A stretch of DNA of 13,920 nucleotides from Bacteroidales bacterium. GTDB taxonomy: Bacteria; Bacteroidota; Bacteroidia; Bacteroidales; DTU049. Made by a program: the position numbers and the translations under genes. The notes below the pieces were generated by a model. The model ran no database searches, was not told where the DNA came from, and worked only from the letters and a program-made list of their open reading frames with translations. Of the stretch, positions 1-11,882 are shown piece by piece. The stretch's first letter is position 1, and every line of letters begins with the position of its first letter. The DNA lies in NCBI GenBank assembly GCA_018432645.1, contig JAHDSP010000539.1, positions 1 through 13,920 of the forward strand. The letters run 5' to 3'.

Positions 1-5416
<5,416 letters not shown>

Positions 5417-5531
5417 ATTTTTTAGAATCTCTTATTTTTTTAAATTTCTTTTTTGAAAATTATTTTTTTTTGTTAAAATAATATGAAAAATTTTTTACTC
5501 TTCATTAATTTTTCTCTAAATATTTATTAAA

Positions 5532-5556
5532 TTAATAATTATAAAATAATTATTAA
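5532..5556 (-). other. AT-only hairpin in the rplL-rpoB spacer
   Basis: Bases 5532-5542 and 5546-5556 are a perfect 11-bp inverted repeat made only of A and T, around a 3-base loop. It lies in the rpoB leader, after the main hairpin at 5596-5633. Being all A-U it would be a weak RNA stem, and palindromes of this kind arise readily in such AT-rich DNA. A role is therefore not established. Confidence 0.3.
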
Positions 5557-5595
5557 ACAAATACATTAAAAATTATTTATTTAAAATAATCAAAA

Positions 5596-5633
5596 TATCA
5601 GCCTGAACAATTAAAAAATTGCTCAGACTGATA
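5596..5633 (-). terminator. terminator-like hairpin (attenuator candidate) between rplL and rpoB
   Basis: Read as minus-strand RNA this forms a 17-bp stem closed by a 4-base UUUU loop. Segments 5596-5601, 5603-5606 and 5608-5612 pair with 5628-5633, 5623-5626 and 5617-5621. The two remaining positions (5602/5627 and 5607/5622) are G-U pairs in the minus-strand RNA but would be A/C mismatches in plus-strand RNA. The stem is followed at once by a U-rich run (UUUUGAUUAUUUU). It begins 24 bases beyond the rplL stop. In E. coli an attenuator in the same place lowers rpoBC expression relative to the abundant ribosomal proteins; a similar partial terminator is the likely role here, which is inferred. 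Confidence 0.7.
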
Positions 5634-5657
5634 CAAGAATGAGTAAGTATAGACATT

Positions 5658-6041
5658 TTACTTAATTTCAACTTCAGCGCCTGCTTCTTCTAAAGATTTT
5701 TTCAATGCATCAGCTTCGTCTTTTGAAATTTTTTCTTTAATAGGCTTAGGAGCTGTATCTACTAATTCTTTAGCTTCTTTGAGGCCTAGTCCAGTCATTT
5801 CTTTAACTAATTTAACAACAGCTAATTTTTGAGGGCCTGCAGCTTTTAGAATTACATCAAATTCTGTTTGTTCTTCTTGAGCAGCAGCTGCACTGCCTTC
5901 ACCAGCAACACCACCAGCGACCATTACTGGAGCAGCAGCTGGTTCGATGTTATATTTTTCTTTTAAAATTGTAAGAAGATCATTTACTTCTTTTACGGTC
6001 AAGTTTACTAACTGTTCCGCTAATACTTCAATATCTGCCAT
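5658..6041 (-). CDS. rplL: 50S ribosomal protein bL12 (L7/L12)
   Basis: This is the multicopy stalk protein of the large subunit. It binds bL10 through its N-terminal domain and recruits translational GTPases through its C-terminal domain. The 127 residues match the usual length. The N-terminal dimerisation domain is at about 1-34, the Ala/Gly/Glu-rich flexible hinge at about 35-58, and the globular C-terminal domain at 59-127. The latter carries the factor-binding helix [11 protein letters not shown] (residues 84-94) and the typical ending GAEVEIK. It lies 30 bases after rplJ, the usual arrangement that supplies the pentameric stalk. The start has an A-rich upstream stretch and no Shine-Dalgarno sequence. 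A hairpin candidate terminator follows it. Confidence 0.98.
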   Translation of the reverse strand: MADIEVLAEQLVNLTVKEVNDLLTILKEKYNIEPAAAPVMVAGGVAGEGSAAAAQEEQTEFDVILKAAGPQKLAVVKLVKEMTGLGLKEAKELVDTAPKPIKEKISKDEADALKKSLEEAGAEVEIK

Positions 6042-6071
6042 TTTATGATTTTTTTTAGGTTAAACAAAAAT

Positions 6072-6593
6072 TTATTCTTTTTCTGCTAGAGTTTTTAATA
6101 CGCCAGCAATTTTTTGTCCTTGACCTTGCAAGGATGATAATAATTTATTAAATGGATTATTAAGAGCTAGTGCTACATCTGCAATAAGTTCTTCACGAGT
6201 TTTTAGAGTAGCTAAAGTATCTAATTGATTATCGCCAATAAAGACTACACTTTCTATAAAAGCACCTTTCAGAATAGGTTTATCAGAATTTTCTCTAAAT
6301 TTTTTAATCAATTTAGCAGGTGCATTATTAGGTGTATGGCCATACATGATAGCAGTAGGGCCATTAAGTATAGGATACATTTCAGAATAATCTTTATTAC
6401 TGCTAAGCATTGCTTTATGTAACAAAGTATTTTTGACAACTTGAAGTTTAATATTTTCTTTAAAACATCTAGATCTCAAAAGAAATGTATCTACAGAATT
6501 TAGTCCGCTAATATCAACTACATAGATATAATCATAATTATTTACTAGCTCTATTAATTCATCTAATAAAATTTGCTTTTCTTCTCTTTTCAT
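6072..6593 (-). CDS. rplJ: 50S ribosomal protein uL10
   Basis: This is the stalk base protein uL10, which binds 23S rRNA near L11 and carries the L12 dimers on its C-terminal helix. It has 173 residues, the family length. The N-terminal rRNA-binding domain includes the stretch YIYVVDISGLNSVD followed by the basic RCFKENIKLQVVKNTLLHKA. The C-terminal helix (LNNPFNKLLSSLQGQGQKIA and onward) is the L12-binding part. Only 11 bases separate it from rplA. There is therefore no room in the gap for the long rplJ leader at which E. coli L10-L12 represses its own translation. No Shine-Dalgarno sequence is seen. Confidence 0.96.
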   Translation of the reverse strand: MKREEKQILLDELIELVNNYDYIYVVDISGLNSVDTFLLRSRCFKENIKLQVVKNTLLHKAMLSSNKDYSEMYPILNGPTAIMYGHTPNNAPAKLIKKFRENSDKPILKGAFIESVVFIGDNQLDTLATLKTREELIADVALALNNPFNKLLSSLQGQGQKIAGVLKTLAEKE

Positions 6594-6604
6594 AATATTA
6601 AGAG

Positions 6605-7297
6605 TTAAACTATAGATTTAGGATCGATTTTTACACTAGGACTCATAGTACTGGAAGCAGTAATTTTTTTAATATAAGTACCTTTAGCAGCAGGTGGTTT
6701 TAGTTTCATTACAGTACTAAGTAATTCTTTAGCATTATCAACTAGTTTTTCTGGGTCGAAAGACACCTTTCCTATTTGAGAATGAATAATACCATACTTA
6801 TCAACTTTGAAATCTATTTTACCACTTTTAGCAGCAACAACAGCTTTGCCTACATCCATAGTAACAGTACCAGTTTTAGGATTAGGCATGAGTCCACGTG
6901 GTCCAAGAATTTTACCTAAAGGGCCGACTTTAGGCATTACATCGGGAGTACAAATGATAACATCTACATCTGTCCAACCAGATTTGATTTTATCAATATA
7001 CTCTTCGAGGCCTACATAGTCTGCACCGGCTTCTTTAGCTTCATTTTCTTTATCAGGTCCACATAGTACTAAAACTCGAACATTTTTTCCTGTACCGTGA
7101 GGAAGCATCACAGTACCTCTAACCATTTGGTCAGATTTGCGAGGATCTACACCTAATACTATATCTAGATCGACGGAAGCATCGAAATTAGTATAAGTAA
7201 TTTCTTTGACGATCTTCATAGCATCAGCTAGGTTATAGAGTGCGTTTTTATCATATTTAGCCAGGACGGCTTTTCTTTTTTTTGATATTTTAGCCAT
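6605..7297 (-). CDS. rplA: 50S ribosomal protein uL1
   Basis: This is uL1, the protein of the mobile L1 stalk that helps release deacylated tRNA from the E site. The 230 residues match the family. The N-terminus is basic ([17 protein letters not shown]). The conserved RNA-binding signature [15 protein letters not shown] lies at about 132-146, within the two-domain fold (domain II about residues 68-160). It sits 25 bases after rplK in the usual rplK-rplA order. In E. coli L1 also represses rplKA by binding a leader that mimics its rRNA site. Here only 12 bases lie between nusG and rplK, so such a site, if kept, would have to overlap coding sequence. Confidence 0.98.
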   Translation of the reverse strand: MAKISKKRKAVLAKYDKNALYNLADAMKIVKEITYTNFDASVDLDIVLGVDPRKSDQMVRGTVMLPHGTGKNVRVLVLCGPDKENEAKEAGADYVGLEEYIDKIKSGWTDVDVIICTPDVMPKVGPLGKILGPRGLMPNPKTGTVTMDVGKAVVAAKSGKIDFKVDKYGIIHSQIGKVSFDPEKLVDNAKELLSTVMKLKPPAAKGTYIKKITASSTMSPSVKIDPKSIV

Positions 7298-7322
7298 GGT
7301 TCTTTAATTTTAAAATGAATAA

Positions 7323-7760
7323 TTAGAAAGGAGCATTACCTGTAACAGTTATACCCATACTATTAGCTGTTCCAGCAATAATTTTCATAGCAGATTCTAT
7401 TGTAAAACAATTTAAATCTACCATTTTATCTTGGGCAATTTGTTTAATTTGGTCCCATGAAACCTTTCCTACTTTAACTCTATTAGGTTCAGCAGAACCT
7501 TTTTGGATTTTAGCAGCATCCATTAGTTGAACCACGACTGGAGGAGTTTTTACAACAAAATCGAAGCTTTTATTAGCATACACTGTAATAATAACAGGTA
7601 ATAATTTACCAGCTTGATTTTGAGTACGAGCATTAAATTGCTTACAAAACTCAGTAATATTTAAACCCTTAGATCCAAGGGCAGGTCCAATCGGTGGAGC
7701 TGGATTAGCTGCACCTCCCTTAATTTGTAATTTAATAATTCCTACTACTTCTTTTGCCAT
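7323..7760 (-). CDS. rplK: 50S ribosomal protein uL11
   Basis: This is uL11, part of the GTPase-associated centre together with L10/L12 and helices 43-44 of 23S rRNA. It has 145 residues, slightly longer than the E. coli protein (142). The N-terminal domain carries the proline-rich [14 protein letters not shown] (residues 19-32), the region where thiostrepton-type drugs act. The C-terminal rRNA-binding domain ends with [19 protein letters not shown]. The common GTARSMG motif reads GTANSMG here, a small deviation. It is co-directional with nusG upstream (12-base gap) and rplA downstream (25-base gap). No Shine-Dalgarno sequence is present before the ATG at 7760-7758. Confidence 0.98.
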   Translation of the reverse strand: MAKEVVGIIKLQIKGGAANPAPPIGPALGSKGLNITEFCKQFNARTQNQAGKLLPVIITVYANKSFDFVVKTPPVVVQLMDAAKIQKGSAEPNRVKVGKVSWDQIKQIAQDKMVDLNCFTIESAMKIIAGTANSMGITVTGNAPF

Positions 7761-7772
7761 TATTTTATTTAT

Positions 7773-8330
7773 TTACGATTCTTTTTCTACTTGCATATAA
7801 CTTAATTCCAATAAAGTTTTACGACCAAAAATTTTAACACCAACTTTTAATTTTCTCTTTTCTTCATTAATTTCTTCTACAGTACCTACGAATGAACTGA
7901 ACGGCCCATCGATGATACGAACATTTTCTCCAACTAAAAAAGACAGTTCTATTTCTTCTCCTTTATCATTAAGTTCATCTACTTTACTAAGTATTCTATG
8001 TACTTCTGAAGTTCTCATTGGAGTAGGATTATCTTTATCTCCGAGAAATCCCAAAACATTAGGAATACTCTTAATTGTATTGATAATCTCAGCATCTAAT
8101 ATAGCTTCTATCAAAACATATCCAGGAAAATAATTTTTTTCTTTAGTAATTCTTTTCCCTTTACGTATTTGATATACTTTCTCTACTGGTACTAAAACTC
8201 TAGGTATATAACTACGAAGATTATTTTTATCAATTTCTATTTCCAAAAGTTCTTTTACTTTTTTTTCTTGTCCTGTAAATGTTCTAATTACATACCATTT
8301 ATGGAGATTATCATCTTTTTCGGGCATCAT
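7773..8330 (-). CDS. nusG: transcription termination/antitermination factor NusG
   Basis: NusG binds the beta-prime clamp helices and stabilises elongating polymerase. Its C-terminal KOW domain contacts Rho or ribosomal protein S10, linking transcription with termination or translation. The 185-residue protein has an NGN domain at about residues 11-115, with KWYVIRTFTGQEKKV near its start and FPGYVLIEA at 68-76. The KOW domain lies at about 133-183 (VGENVRIIDGPFSSFVG, then KIFGRKTLLEL). There are two ATG codons at the start (MM); the second, at 8327-8325, would shorten it by one residue. It follows secE by 20 bases in the classical secE-nusG pair. Confidence 0.97.
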   Translation of the reverse strand: MMPEKDDNLHKWYVIRTFTGQEKKVKELLEIEIDKNNLRSYIPRVLVPVEKVYQIRKGKRITKEKNYFPGYVLIEAILDAEIINTIKSIPNVLGFLGDKDNPTPMRTSEVHRILSKVDELNDKGEEIELSFLVGENVRIIDGPFSSFVGTVEEINEEKRKLKVGVKIFGRKTLLELSYMQVEKES

Positions 8331-8350
8331 TATTATAGATTAACAATTTT

Positions 8351-8533
8351 TTAATAAATAAAACTAACTAAACCCTGACTAGCAAGATCCATAACTAAAA
8401 TAACAATAGCTATAATTACTGAAGCTACGGCCACTACGATAGAACTTTCTACTAACTCATCCCACGATGGCCAAGTAACTTTATGTAAAAATTCATCTCT
8501 AACCTCTTTTAATTGTCTTAAAATTTTTTTCAT
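8351..8533 (-). CDS. secE: preprotein translocase subunit SecE
   Basis: SecE is the small essential membrane subunit that clamps SecY in the protein-conducting channel. The 60-residue protein is the short single-helix form found in most bacteria. It has a cytoplasmic amphipathic stretch with the conserved KVTWPSWDEL (residues 18-27), then one transmembrane helix at about 30-50 (SIVVAVASVIIAIVILVMDL). Neighbours support the call: nusG lies directly downstream and tRNA-Trp and tuf upstream. The start ATG is at 8533-8531, without a Shine-Dalgarno sequence. Confidence 0.97.
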   Translation of the reverse strand: MKKILRQLKEVRDEFLHKVTWPSWDELVESSIVVAVASVIIAIVILVMDLASQGLVSFIY

Positions 8534-8550
8534 ACTAAAAAATTAATCAA

Positions 8551-8623
8551 CGCGGGCGGGAAGGCTCGAACTCCCAACCAATGGTTTTGGAGACCACTAC
8601 TCTACCAATTGAGCTACACCCGC
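8551..8623 (-). tRNA. tRNA-Trp (CCA anticodon)
   Basis: The 73-base cloverleaf has acceptor arms GCGGGTG and CGCCCGC with a G discriminator, a D arm GCTCAATTGGTAGAG, and an anticodon loop CTCCAAA with anticodon CCA (8588-8590). The T loop is TTCGAGC. The 3' CCA is not encoded and must be added. It sits between tuf and secE, the usual Bacteroidota position, and is probably cut from the common transcript. Confidence 0.97.
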
Positions 8624-8645
8624 AATTATGTAAATTAACTAAAAA

Positions 8646-9833
8646 TCAATCTAAAATTTCAGTAACTTGACCTGCGCCTACAGTTCTACCACCTTCACGT
8701 ATAGCAAATCTTAGACCTTTATTCATAGCGATAGGGTAGATCAGATCTACTTGAATAGTAACATTATCACCAGGTAAAACCATTTCTACACCATCTGGTA
8801 GATTAATTTCACCAGTTACATCAGTAGTGCGGAAATAGAATTGTGGACGATAGTGATTTTTAAAAGGAGTATGACGGCCACCTTCTTCTTTTTTAAGAAT
8901 ATACACCTCAGCTTTAAATTTTTTATGAGGATGTATACTGCCTGGTTTAGCAATAACCATGCCACGTTTGATTTCATCTTTGTCTATACCTCTTAGAAGT
9001 AATCCTACATTATCTCCAGCTTCGCCACGATCTAATATTTTACGGAACATTTCTACACCAGTAACAACACTTTTTAGTTTTTCTTCACTAAGTCCAACGA
9101 TTTCAACAGGATCACCAGTATTAATAACTCCTTGTTCTATACGGCCAGTAGCTACAGTACCACGACCTGTGATAGAGAAAATATCTTCTACAGGCATTAA
9201 AAAGTCTTTATCAATATCTCTAACAGGAAGAGGGATAAAATCATCAACAGCGTCCATTAATTCAAGAACTTTTTCTACCCATTGTGGCTCACGATTCAGA
9301 GCACCTAAAGCAGATCCACGAATTACAGGAGTATTATCTCCATCATAACCGTAGAAATTTAATAAATCACGAATATCCATTTCTACTAAATCGAGAAGTT
9401 CTGGGTCATCTACTAGGTCTACTTTATTCATGAAAACTACAATAGCTGGGACACCTACCTGGTGAGCTAACAAGATATGTTCACGTGTTTGAGGCATAGG
9501 ACCATCAGTAGCAGCTACGACAAGAATAGCACCATCCATTTGAGCAGCACCAGTTACCATATTTTTAATATAGTCAGCGTGACCTGGACAGTCTATATGA
9601 GCATAGTGACGATTTTCTGTTTCATATTCAATATGAGAAGTATTGATAGTAATACCACGTTCTTTTTCTTCGGGAGCATTATCAATATCAAAAAAGCTTT
9701 TAGCTTGAGCATAACCTTTTTCAGATAGTATTTGGGTGATAGCAGCTGTTAATGTTGTTTTACCGTGGTCTATATGTCCTATTGTACCGACATTGACATG
9801 AGGTTTGTTGCGTTCAAATTTTTCTTTTGCCAT
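8646..9833 (-). CDS. tuf: translation elongation factor Tu
   Basis: EF-Tu is the GTPase that brings aminoacyl-tRNA to the ribosomal A site. The 395 residues match the family. The G domain has the P-loop GHIDHGKT (19-26), switch I ERGITINT (58-65) with T62, DCPGH (81-85), NKVD (136-139) and SAL (174-176). Domain 2 starts near [17 protein letters not shown], and domain 3 ends with [15 protein letters not shown]. The P-loop has Ile where E. coli has Val, a common substitution. Four tRNA genes lie directly upstream and tRNA-Trp and secE downstream, as in the tufB locus of E. coli. No Shine-Dalgarno sequence precedes the ATG at 9833-9831. It is the only tuf gene visible in the window. Confidence 0.99.
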   Translation of the reverse strand: MAKEKFERNKPHVNVGTIGHIDHGKTTLTAAITQILSEKGYAQAKSFFDIDNAPEEKERGITINTSHIEYETENRHYAHIDCPGHADYIKNMVTGAAQMDGAILVVAATDGPMPQTREHILLAHQVGVPAIVVFMNKVDLVDDPELLDLVEMDIRDLLNFYGYDGDNTPVIRGSALGALNREPQWVEKVLELMDAVDDFIPLPVRDIDKDFLMPVEDIFSITGRGTVATGRIEQGVINTGDPVEIVGLSEEKLKSVVTGVEMFRKILDRGEAGDNVGLLLRGIDKDEIKRGMVIAKPGSIHPHKKFKAEVYILKKEEGGRHTPFKNHYRPQFYFRTTDVTGEINLPDGVEMVLPGDNVTIQVDLIYPIAMNKGLRFAIREGGRTVGAGQVTEILD

Positions 9834-9859
9834 GTTTTTATGTTTTTGGGGTTAATTAA

Positions 9860-9931
<72 letters not shown>

Positions 9932-9945
9932 ATAAATATCTAAAA

Positions 9946-10018
9946 AGCGGAAGACGGGACTCGAACCCGCTACCTAAAGCTTGGAAGGCTTTCGCTCTGC
10001 CAGATGAGCTACTTCCGC
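9946..10018 (-). tRNA. tRNA-Gly (UCC anticodon)
   Basis: The 73-base cloverleaf has perfectly paired acceptor arms GCGGAAG and CTTCCGC, an anticodon stem AAAGC/GCTTT, and a loop CTTCCAA with anticodon TCC (9983-9985). The T arm is CGGG-TTCGAGT-CCCG. It corresponds to E. coli glyT by place and anticodon. No CCA is encoded. Confidence 0.97.
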
Positions 10019-10024
10019 TAAAAG

Positions 10025-10106
10025 TGGGGAGGGAAGGATTCGAACCTCCGAAGGCTTAGCCAACAGATTTACAGTCTGCCCCATTTGACCACTCTGGTAC
10101 CTCCCC
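10025..10106 (-). tRNA. tRNA-Tyr (GUA anticodon)
   Basis: The 82-base class II tRNA has acceptor arms GGGGAGG and CCTCCCC with an A discriminator, and a loop CTGTAAA with anticodon GTA (10070-10072). A long variable arm (about TTGGCTAAGCCTTC) is typical of bacterial tRNA-Tyr. It lies only 6 bases from tRNA-Gly and 8 from the next tRNA-Thr, so all are processed from one transcript. It corresponds to E. coli tyrU. Confidence 0.96.
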
Positions 10107-10114
10107 ATTTTCTG

Positions 10115-10187
10115 AGCCGATAGAGGGACTCGAACCCCCGACCAGCTGATTACAAATCAGCTGCTCTACCAGCTGAGCTACATCGGC
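10115..10187 (-). tRNA. tRNA-Thr (UGU anticodon)
   Basis: The 73-base cloverleaf has acceptor arms GCCGATG and TATCGGC, an anticodon stem GCTGA/TCAGC, and a loop TTTGTAA with anticodon TGT (10152-10154). The T loop is TTCGAGT. It is the first gene of the tRNA-tuf unit and corresponds to E. coli thrU. A promoter-like box lies 47 bases upstream. Confidence 0.97.
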
Positions 10188-10233
10188 TTTTTATCACATA
10201 TCATTATAAAAAACAACCTAAAATTTTAGTTTG

Positions 10234-10241
10234 CAAAATTA
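10234..10241 (-). promoter_or_regulatory. putative -7 promoter box for the tRNA-tuf operon
   Basis: On the minus strand this reads TAATTTTG, an exact match to the Bacteroidota -7 consensus TAnnTTTG, followed by CAAA. It would place the transcript start some 40 bases before tRNA-Thr. The region 19-21 bases further upstream is T-rich but lacks a clear TTTG box. The same 12-base word occurs ahead of rpsU and the phosphatase gene. Inferred from consensus and position only. Confidence 0.55.
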
Positions 10242-10268
10242 TATATTATTTTTCAATTAAAAAAATTT

Positions 10269-10290
10269 TATTAAAAAAATTTTTTTAATA
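10269..10290. terminator. AT-only palindrome just after hpf
   Basis: A perfect 22-base palindrome with core TTAAAAAAATTTTTTTAA lies 2 bases beyond the hpf stop codon. It has no loop and no G or C, so it would be a weak hairpin. It could contribute to ending the rpsU-xer-hpf transcript, or be an A-tract feature of the DNA. Chance is plausible in this AT-rich spacer. Confidence 0.25.
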
Positions 10291-10292
10291 TA

Positions 10293-10580
10293 TTATTTTT
10301 CTTTTATCTTTTCTATTTGCCTACGCAAAGCTTCCACAGCTAAATCTGTTGCTTCTTCGAATGTTTTAGCTTTTTTCGTTGCGAAAAGGTCATTACCAGA
10401 AATTACTAATTTTATTTCTACAATTTTATTCTCTGGTGTAGGTGTATTCTCCAATTTTAAAATTACATCACTGCTAATGATTTCTTGATGAAATTTTGAT
10501 AGTTTTGTAATTTTTTCATTAATATATTCTTCCAATTTCTTATCTGTTTTGAAATGGATAGGATTAATATTCACTTTCAT
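10293..10580 (-). CDS. hpf: ribosome hibernation promoting factor (HPF/RaiA family, short form)
   Basis: This family binds the decoding region of the 30S subunit and silences ribosomes in stationary phase or stress. The 95-residue protein is the short form, one alpha-beta domain without the C-terminal dimerisation tail of long HPF. It has a KVNINPIHFKTDKKLEEYIN start, a central strand DVILKLEN, then IVEIKLVISGNDLFATKKA and the last helix FEEATDLAVEALRRQIEKIK. It is third in the apparent unit rpsU-xer-hpf, 42 bases after the recombinase. Its start is unusual for this genome: a full AGGAGG lies 4 bases before the ATG. Whether it acts like E. coli HPF or YfiA cannot be told from the sequence. 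Confidence 0.93.
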   Translation of the reverse strand: MKVNINPIHFKTDKKLEEYINEKITKLSKFHQEIISSDVILKLENTPTPENKIVEIKLVISGNDLFATKKAKTFEEATDLAVEALRRQIEKIKEK

Positions 10581-10583
10581 AAA

Positions 10584-10592
10584 ACCTCCTTT
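10584..10592 (-). promoter_or_regulatory. perfect Shine-Dalgarno sequence of hpf
   Basis: On the minus strand this reads AAAGGAGGT, ending 3 bases before the hpf ATG (AGGAGG ends 4 bases before it). It is complementary to the standard 16S rRNA 3' end over nine bases. No other gene start in this window has more than a partial match; rpsU comes next. Because Bacteroidota generally initiate without Shine-Dalgarno pairing, its presence here is notable. Confidence 0.85.
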
Positions 10593-10622
10593 TTTAAATT
10601 TTGTATTTTTTTTAATATTAAT

Positions 10623-11522
10623 TTATGACCTCGGATGCGCCTTTGAATAAACTTCCTTAATATGCTCGATAGAACTATGAGCATATATTTGCGTAGATGC
10701 TAAGCTACTATGTCCTAATAATTCTTTAATAGCATTCAAATCTGCTCCTTCTTGCAATAGATGTGTTGCAAAAGTATGCCTAAGTATATGAGGACTTTTT
10801 TGTGAAATATAATTTAAATCACTCAAATAACTATTGACTACTCTATAAACAAATTTATCATATAATTTTTTACCATTCTTTAATAAAAAAAAGTTATCAT
10901 TAATTTGCTTATTTGCAAAAAAATCATTTTTTATGTTTATATAATCAAGGATTAACGTTTTAAAATCATCTGTAAACGGGATGTATCGTTCTTTATTCCT
11001 TTTACCTAATACCTTAATAGTTTTTCTATATAAATCGATATCTTCATTTTTTAAATTTACTAATTCAGATCTACGCATACCAGTTTGATAAAGCATCTCA
11101 ATAATCAAAATATTTCTCATAGGCTCAAAATCACTTGCAGCATTATTTTCAAAAGATTCATTTAGTATATCTACATTCAAATCTTTAGATTTCACATATT
11201 GAGGTATACGTTTAGGTATTTTAGGTTTAGAGATATTATTCACTGGATTTTGGGGAATAATATTTTTATTTACTAAAAAATTATAAAAGGAAGATAAAGC
11301 TACAATTTTCCTATTTATAGTAGAAGCCTTTAAACCTGATTCATTTAAAGACATTATCCAATCATTTATATGAATACGTTTGACGTTTATTAGATCTATA
11401 TCAAAAGTATTCTGAATAAACGCTTTAAAATCATATAAATCAATACTATACGAATGAATAGTATGAGGAGAATATCTTTGATTATTCTCTAAAAAATTCA
11501 AATAATCTTTAATATAGTCCAT
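10623..11522 (-). CDS. tyrosine recombinase, XerC/XerD family
   Basis: This is a site-specific recombinase of the Xer type, which resolves chromosome dimers at dif. The 299 residues match XerC and XerD. The N-terminal SAM-like core-binding domain is at about 1-90 (NNQRYSPHTIHSYSIDLYDF), the catalytic domain at about 110-299. All catalytic residues are present: R150 in QTGMRRSEL, K174 in LGKRNKERYIPF, H245 and R248 in SPHILRHTFATHLL, H271 in LLGHSS, and nucleophile Y280 in TQIYAH. It lies 35 bases after rpsU and 42 before hpf, a linkage typical of Bacteroidota, so it is a housekeeping gene rather than an element integrase. Sequence alone does not settle XerC versus XerD, so I give no symbol. 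Confidence 0.93.
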   Translation of the reverse strand: MDYIKDYLNFLENNQRYSPHTIHSYSIDLYDFKAFIQNTFDIDLINVKRIHINDWIMSLNESGLKASTINRKIVALSSFYNFLVNKNIIPQNPVNNISKPKIPKRIPQYVKSKDLNVDILNESFENNAASDFEPMRNILIIEMLYQTGMRRSELVNLKNEDIDLYRKTIKVLGKRNKERYIPFTDDFKTLILDYINIKNDFFANKQINDNFFLLKNGKKLYDKFVYRVVNSYLSDLNYISQKSPHILRHTFATHLLQEGADLNAIKELLGHSSLASTQIYAHSSIEHIKEVYSKAHPRS

Positions 11523-11557
11523 TAAGAAAAAAAATTATAAACTATTAATGAACTATT

Positions 11558-11755
11558 TCAAGCATTTAAGCTCTTAGTAATACGTTGTTGTTTATATAAA
11601 GATTTAGATTTTTTTTCTCTTTCCTTTTCTGAAGGTTTCACATAAAATTGTCTAGCTTTCACTTGTTTAGCGACACCTGTTTTTTCAAATTTTCTTTTAA
11701 GTTTTTTCAAAGCTTTATCAATGCTATCGCCTTCTTTTAATTCTACTATTAACAT
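11558..11755 (-). CDS. rpsU: 30S ribosomal protein bS21
   Basis: bS21 is a small, very basic protein of the 30S platform near the 3' end of 16S rRNA. The 65 residues fit the family: MLIVELKEGDSIDKALKKLK at the start, then RKFEKTGV and a lysine- and arginine-rich tail. In Bacteroidota bS21 has been linked to hiding the anti-Shine-Dalgarno sequence. The gene is the first of the rpsU-xer-hpf unit. A partial Shine-Dalgarno sequence (AAAGG, 11763-11767) lies 7 bases before the ATG, and a promoter-like box lies 17 bases before it, so the leader would be very short. A palindromic element ends 65 bases upstream of the start. Confidence 0.96.
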   Translation of the reverse strand: MLIVELKEGDSIDKALKKLKRKFEKTGVAKQVKARQFYVKPSEKEREKKSKSLYKQQRITKSLNA

Positions 11756-11762
11756 ATAAATA

Positions 11763-11767
11763 CCTTT
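11763..11767 (-). promoter_or_regulatory. partial Shine-Dalgarno sequence of rpsU
   Basis: On the minus strand this reads AAAGG and is 7 bases from the rpsU ATG, a good spacing. It pairs with CCUUU of the usual 16S 3' end over five bases. The match is modest, and an A-rich stretch occurs before many Bacteroidota starts, so it could be incidental. Confidence 0.45.
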
Positions 11768-11772
11768 TTTTG

Positions 11773-11780
11773 CAAAATTA
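11773..11780 (-). promoter_or_regulatory. putative -7 promoter box for rpsU-xer-hpf
   Basis: On the minus strand this reads TAATTTTG followed by CAAA, an exact fit to TAnnTTTG. The expected start of transcription would leave only about 10-15 bases before the rpsU ATG. The -33 region is T-rich without a clear TTTG. Support comes from the identical word before two other transcription units. Confidence 0.55.
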
Positions 11781-11820
11781 CATTTTTTTTTTGAAATAAA
11801 AAAATTTATAATAAAATTGA

Positions 11821-11843
11821 TTCTATAATATTTTGAGTGGGTT
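11821..11843. repeat. left terminal inverted repeat of the palindromic element
   Basis: This 23-base arm (ending TTTTGAGTGGGTT) matches the reverse complement of 12062-12084 at 22 of 23 positions. The single difference is T here against C in the complement of the other arm, at 11829/12076. Confidence 0.8.
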
Positions 11844-11882
11844 AATTATTTTAACACAAAGAACACCAAGATATTACTCAAA

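Larger units (their letters stand above)
5417..5657. other. 241-bp AT-rich spacer between rplL and rpoB
   Basis: The spacer is almost wholly A/T apart from the hairpin at 5596-5633. I see no open reading frame worth calling. No exact Bacteroidota -7 box (TAnnTTTG) is present on the minus strand; the nearest match is TGTATTTG at 5558-5565, with no well-placed -33 box. A weak local promoter for rpoBC is possible but not shown. Confidence 0.5.

Noticed and set aside
6060..6610. GTTTAAC seen near both the rplA-rplJ and rplJ-rplL junctions
   Set aside because: One copy includes the rplA stop codon, and the word is short and AT-rich; coincidence explains it.
8959..9348. 129-residue plus-strand open frame inside tuf
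   Set aside because: It is antisense to EF-Tu domain-coding sequence and has no recognisable features.
10623..11522. Tyrosine recombinase as a sign of an integrated phage or island
   Set aside because: It sits between rpsU and hpf in a layout usual for Bacteroidota, directly next to no att-like repeats, and looks like a housekeeping Xer protein.
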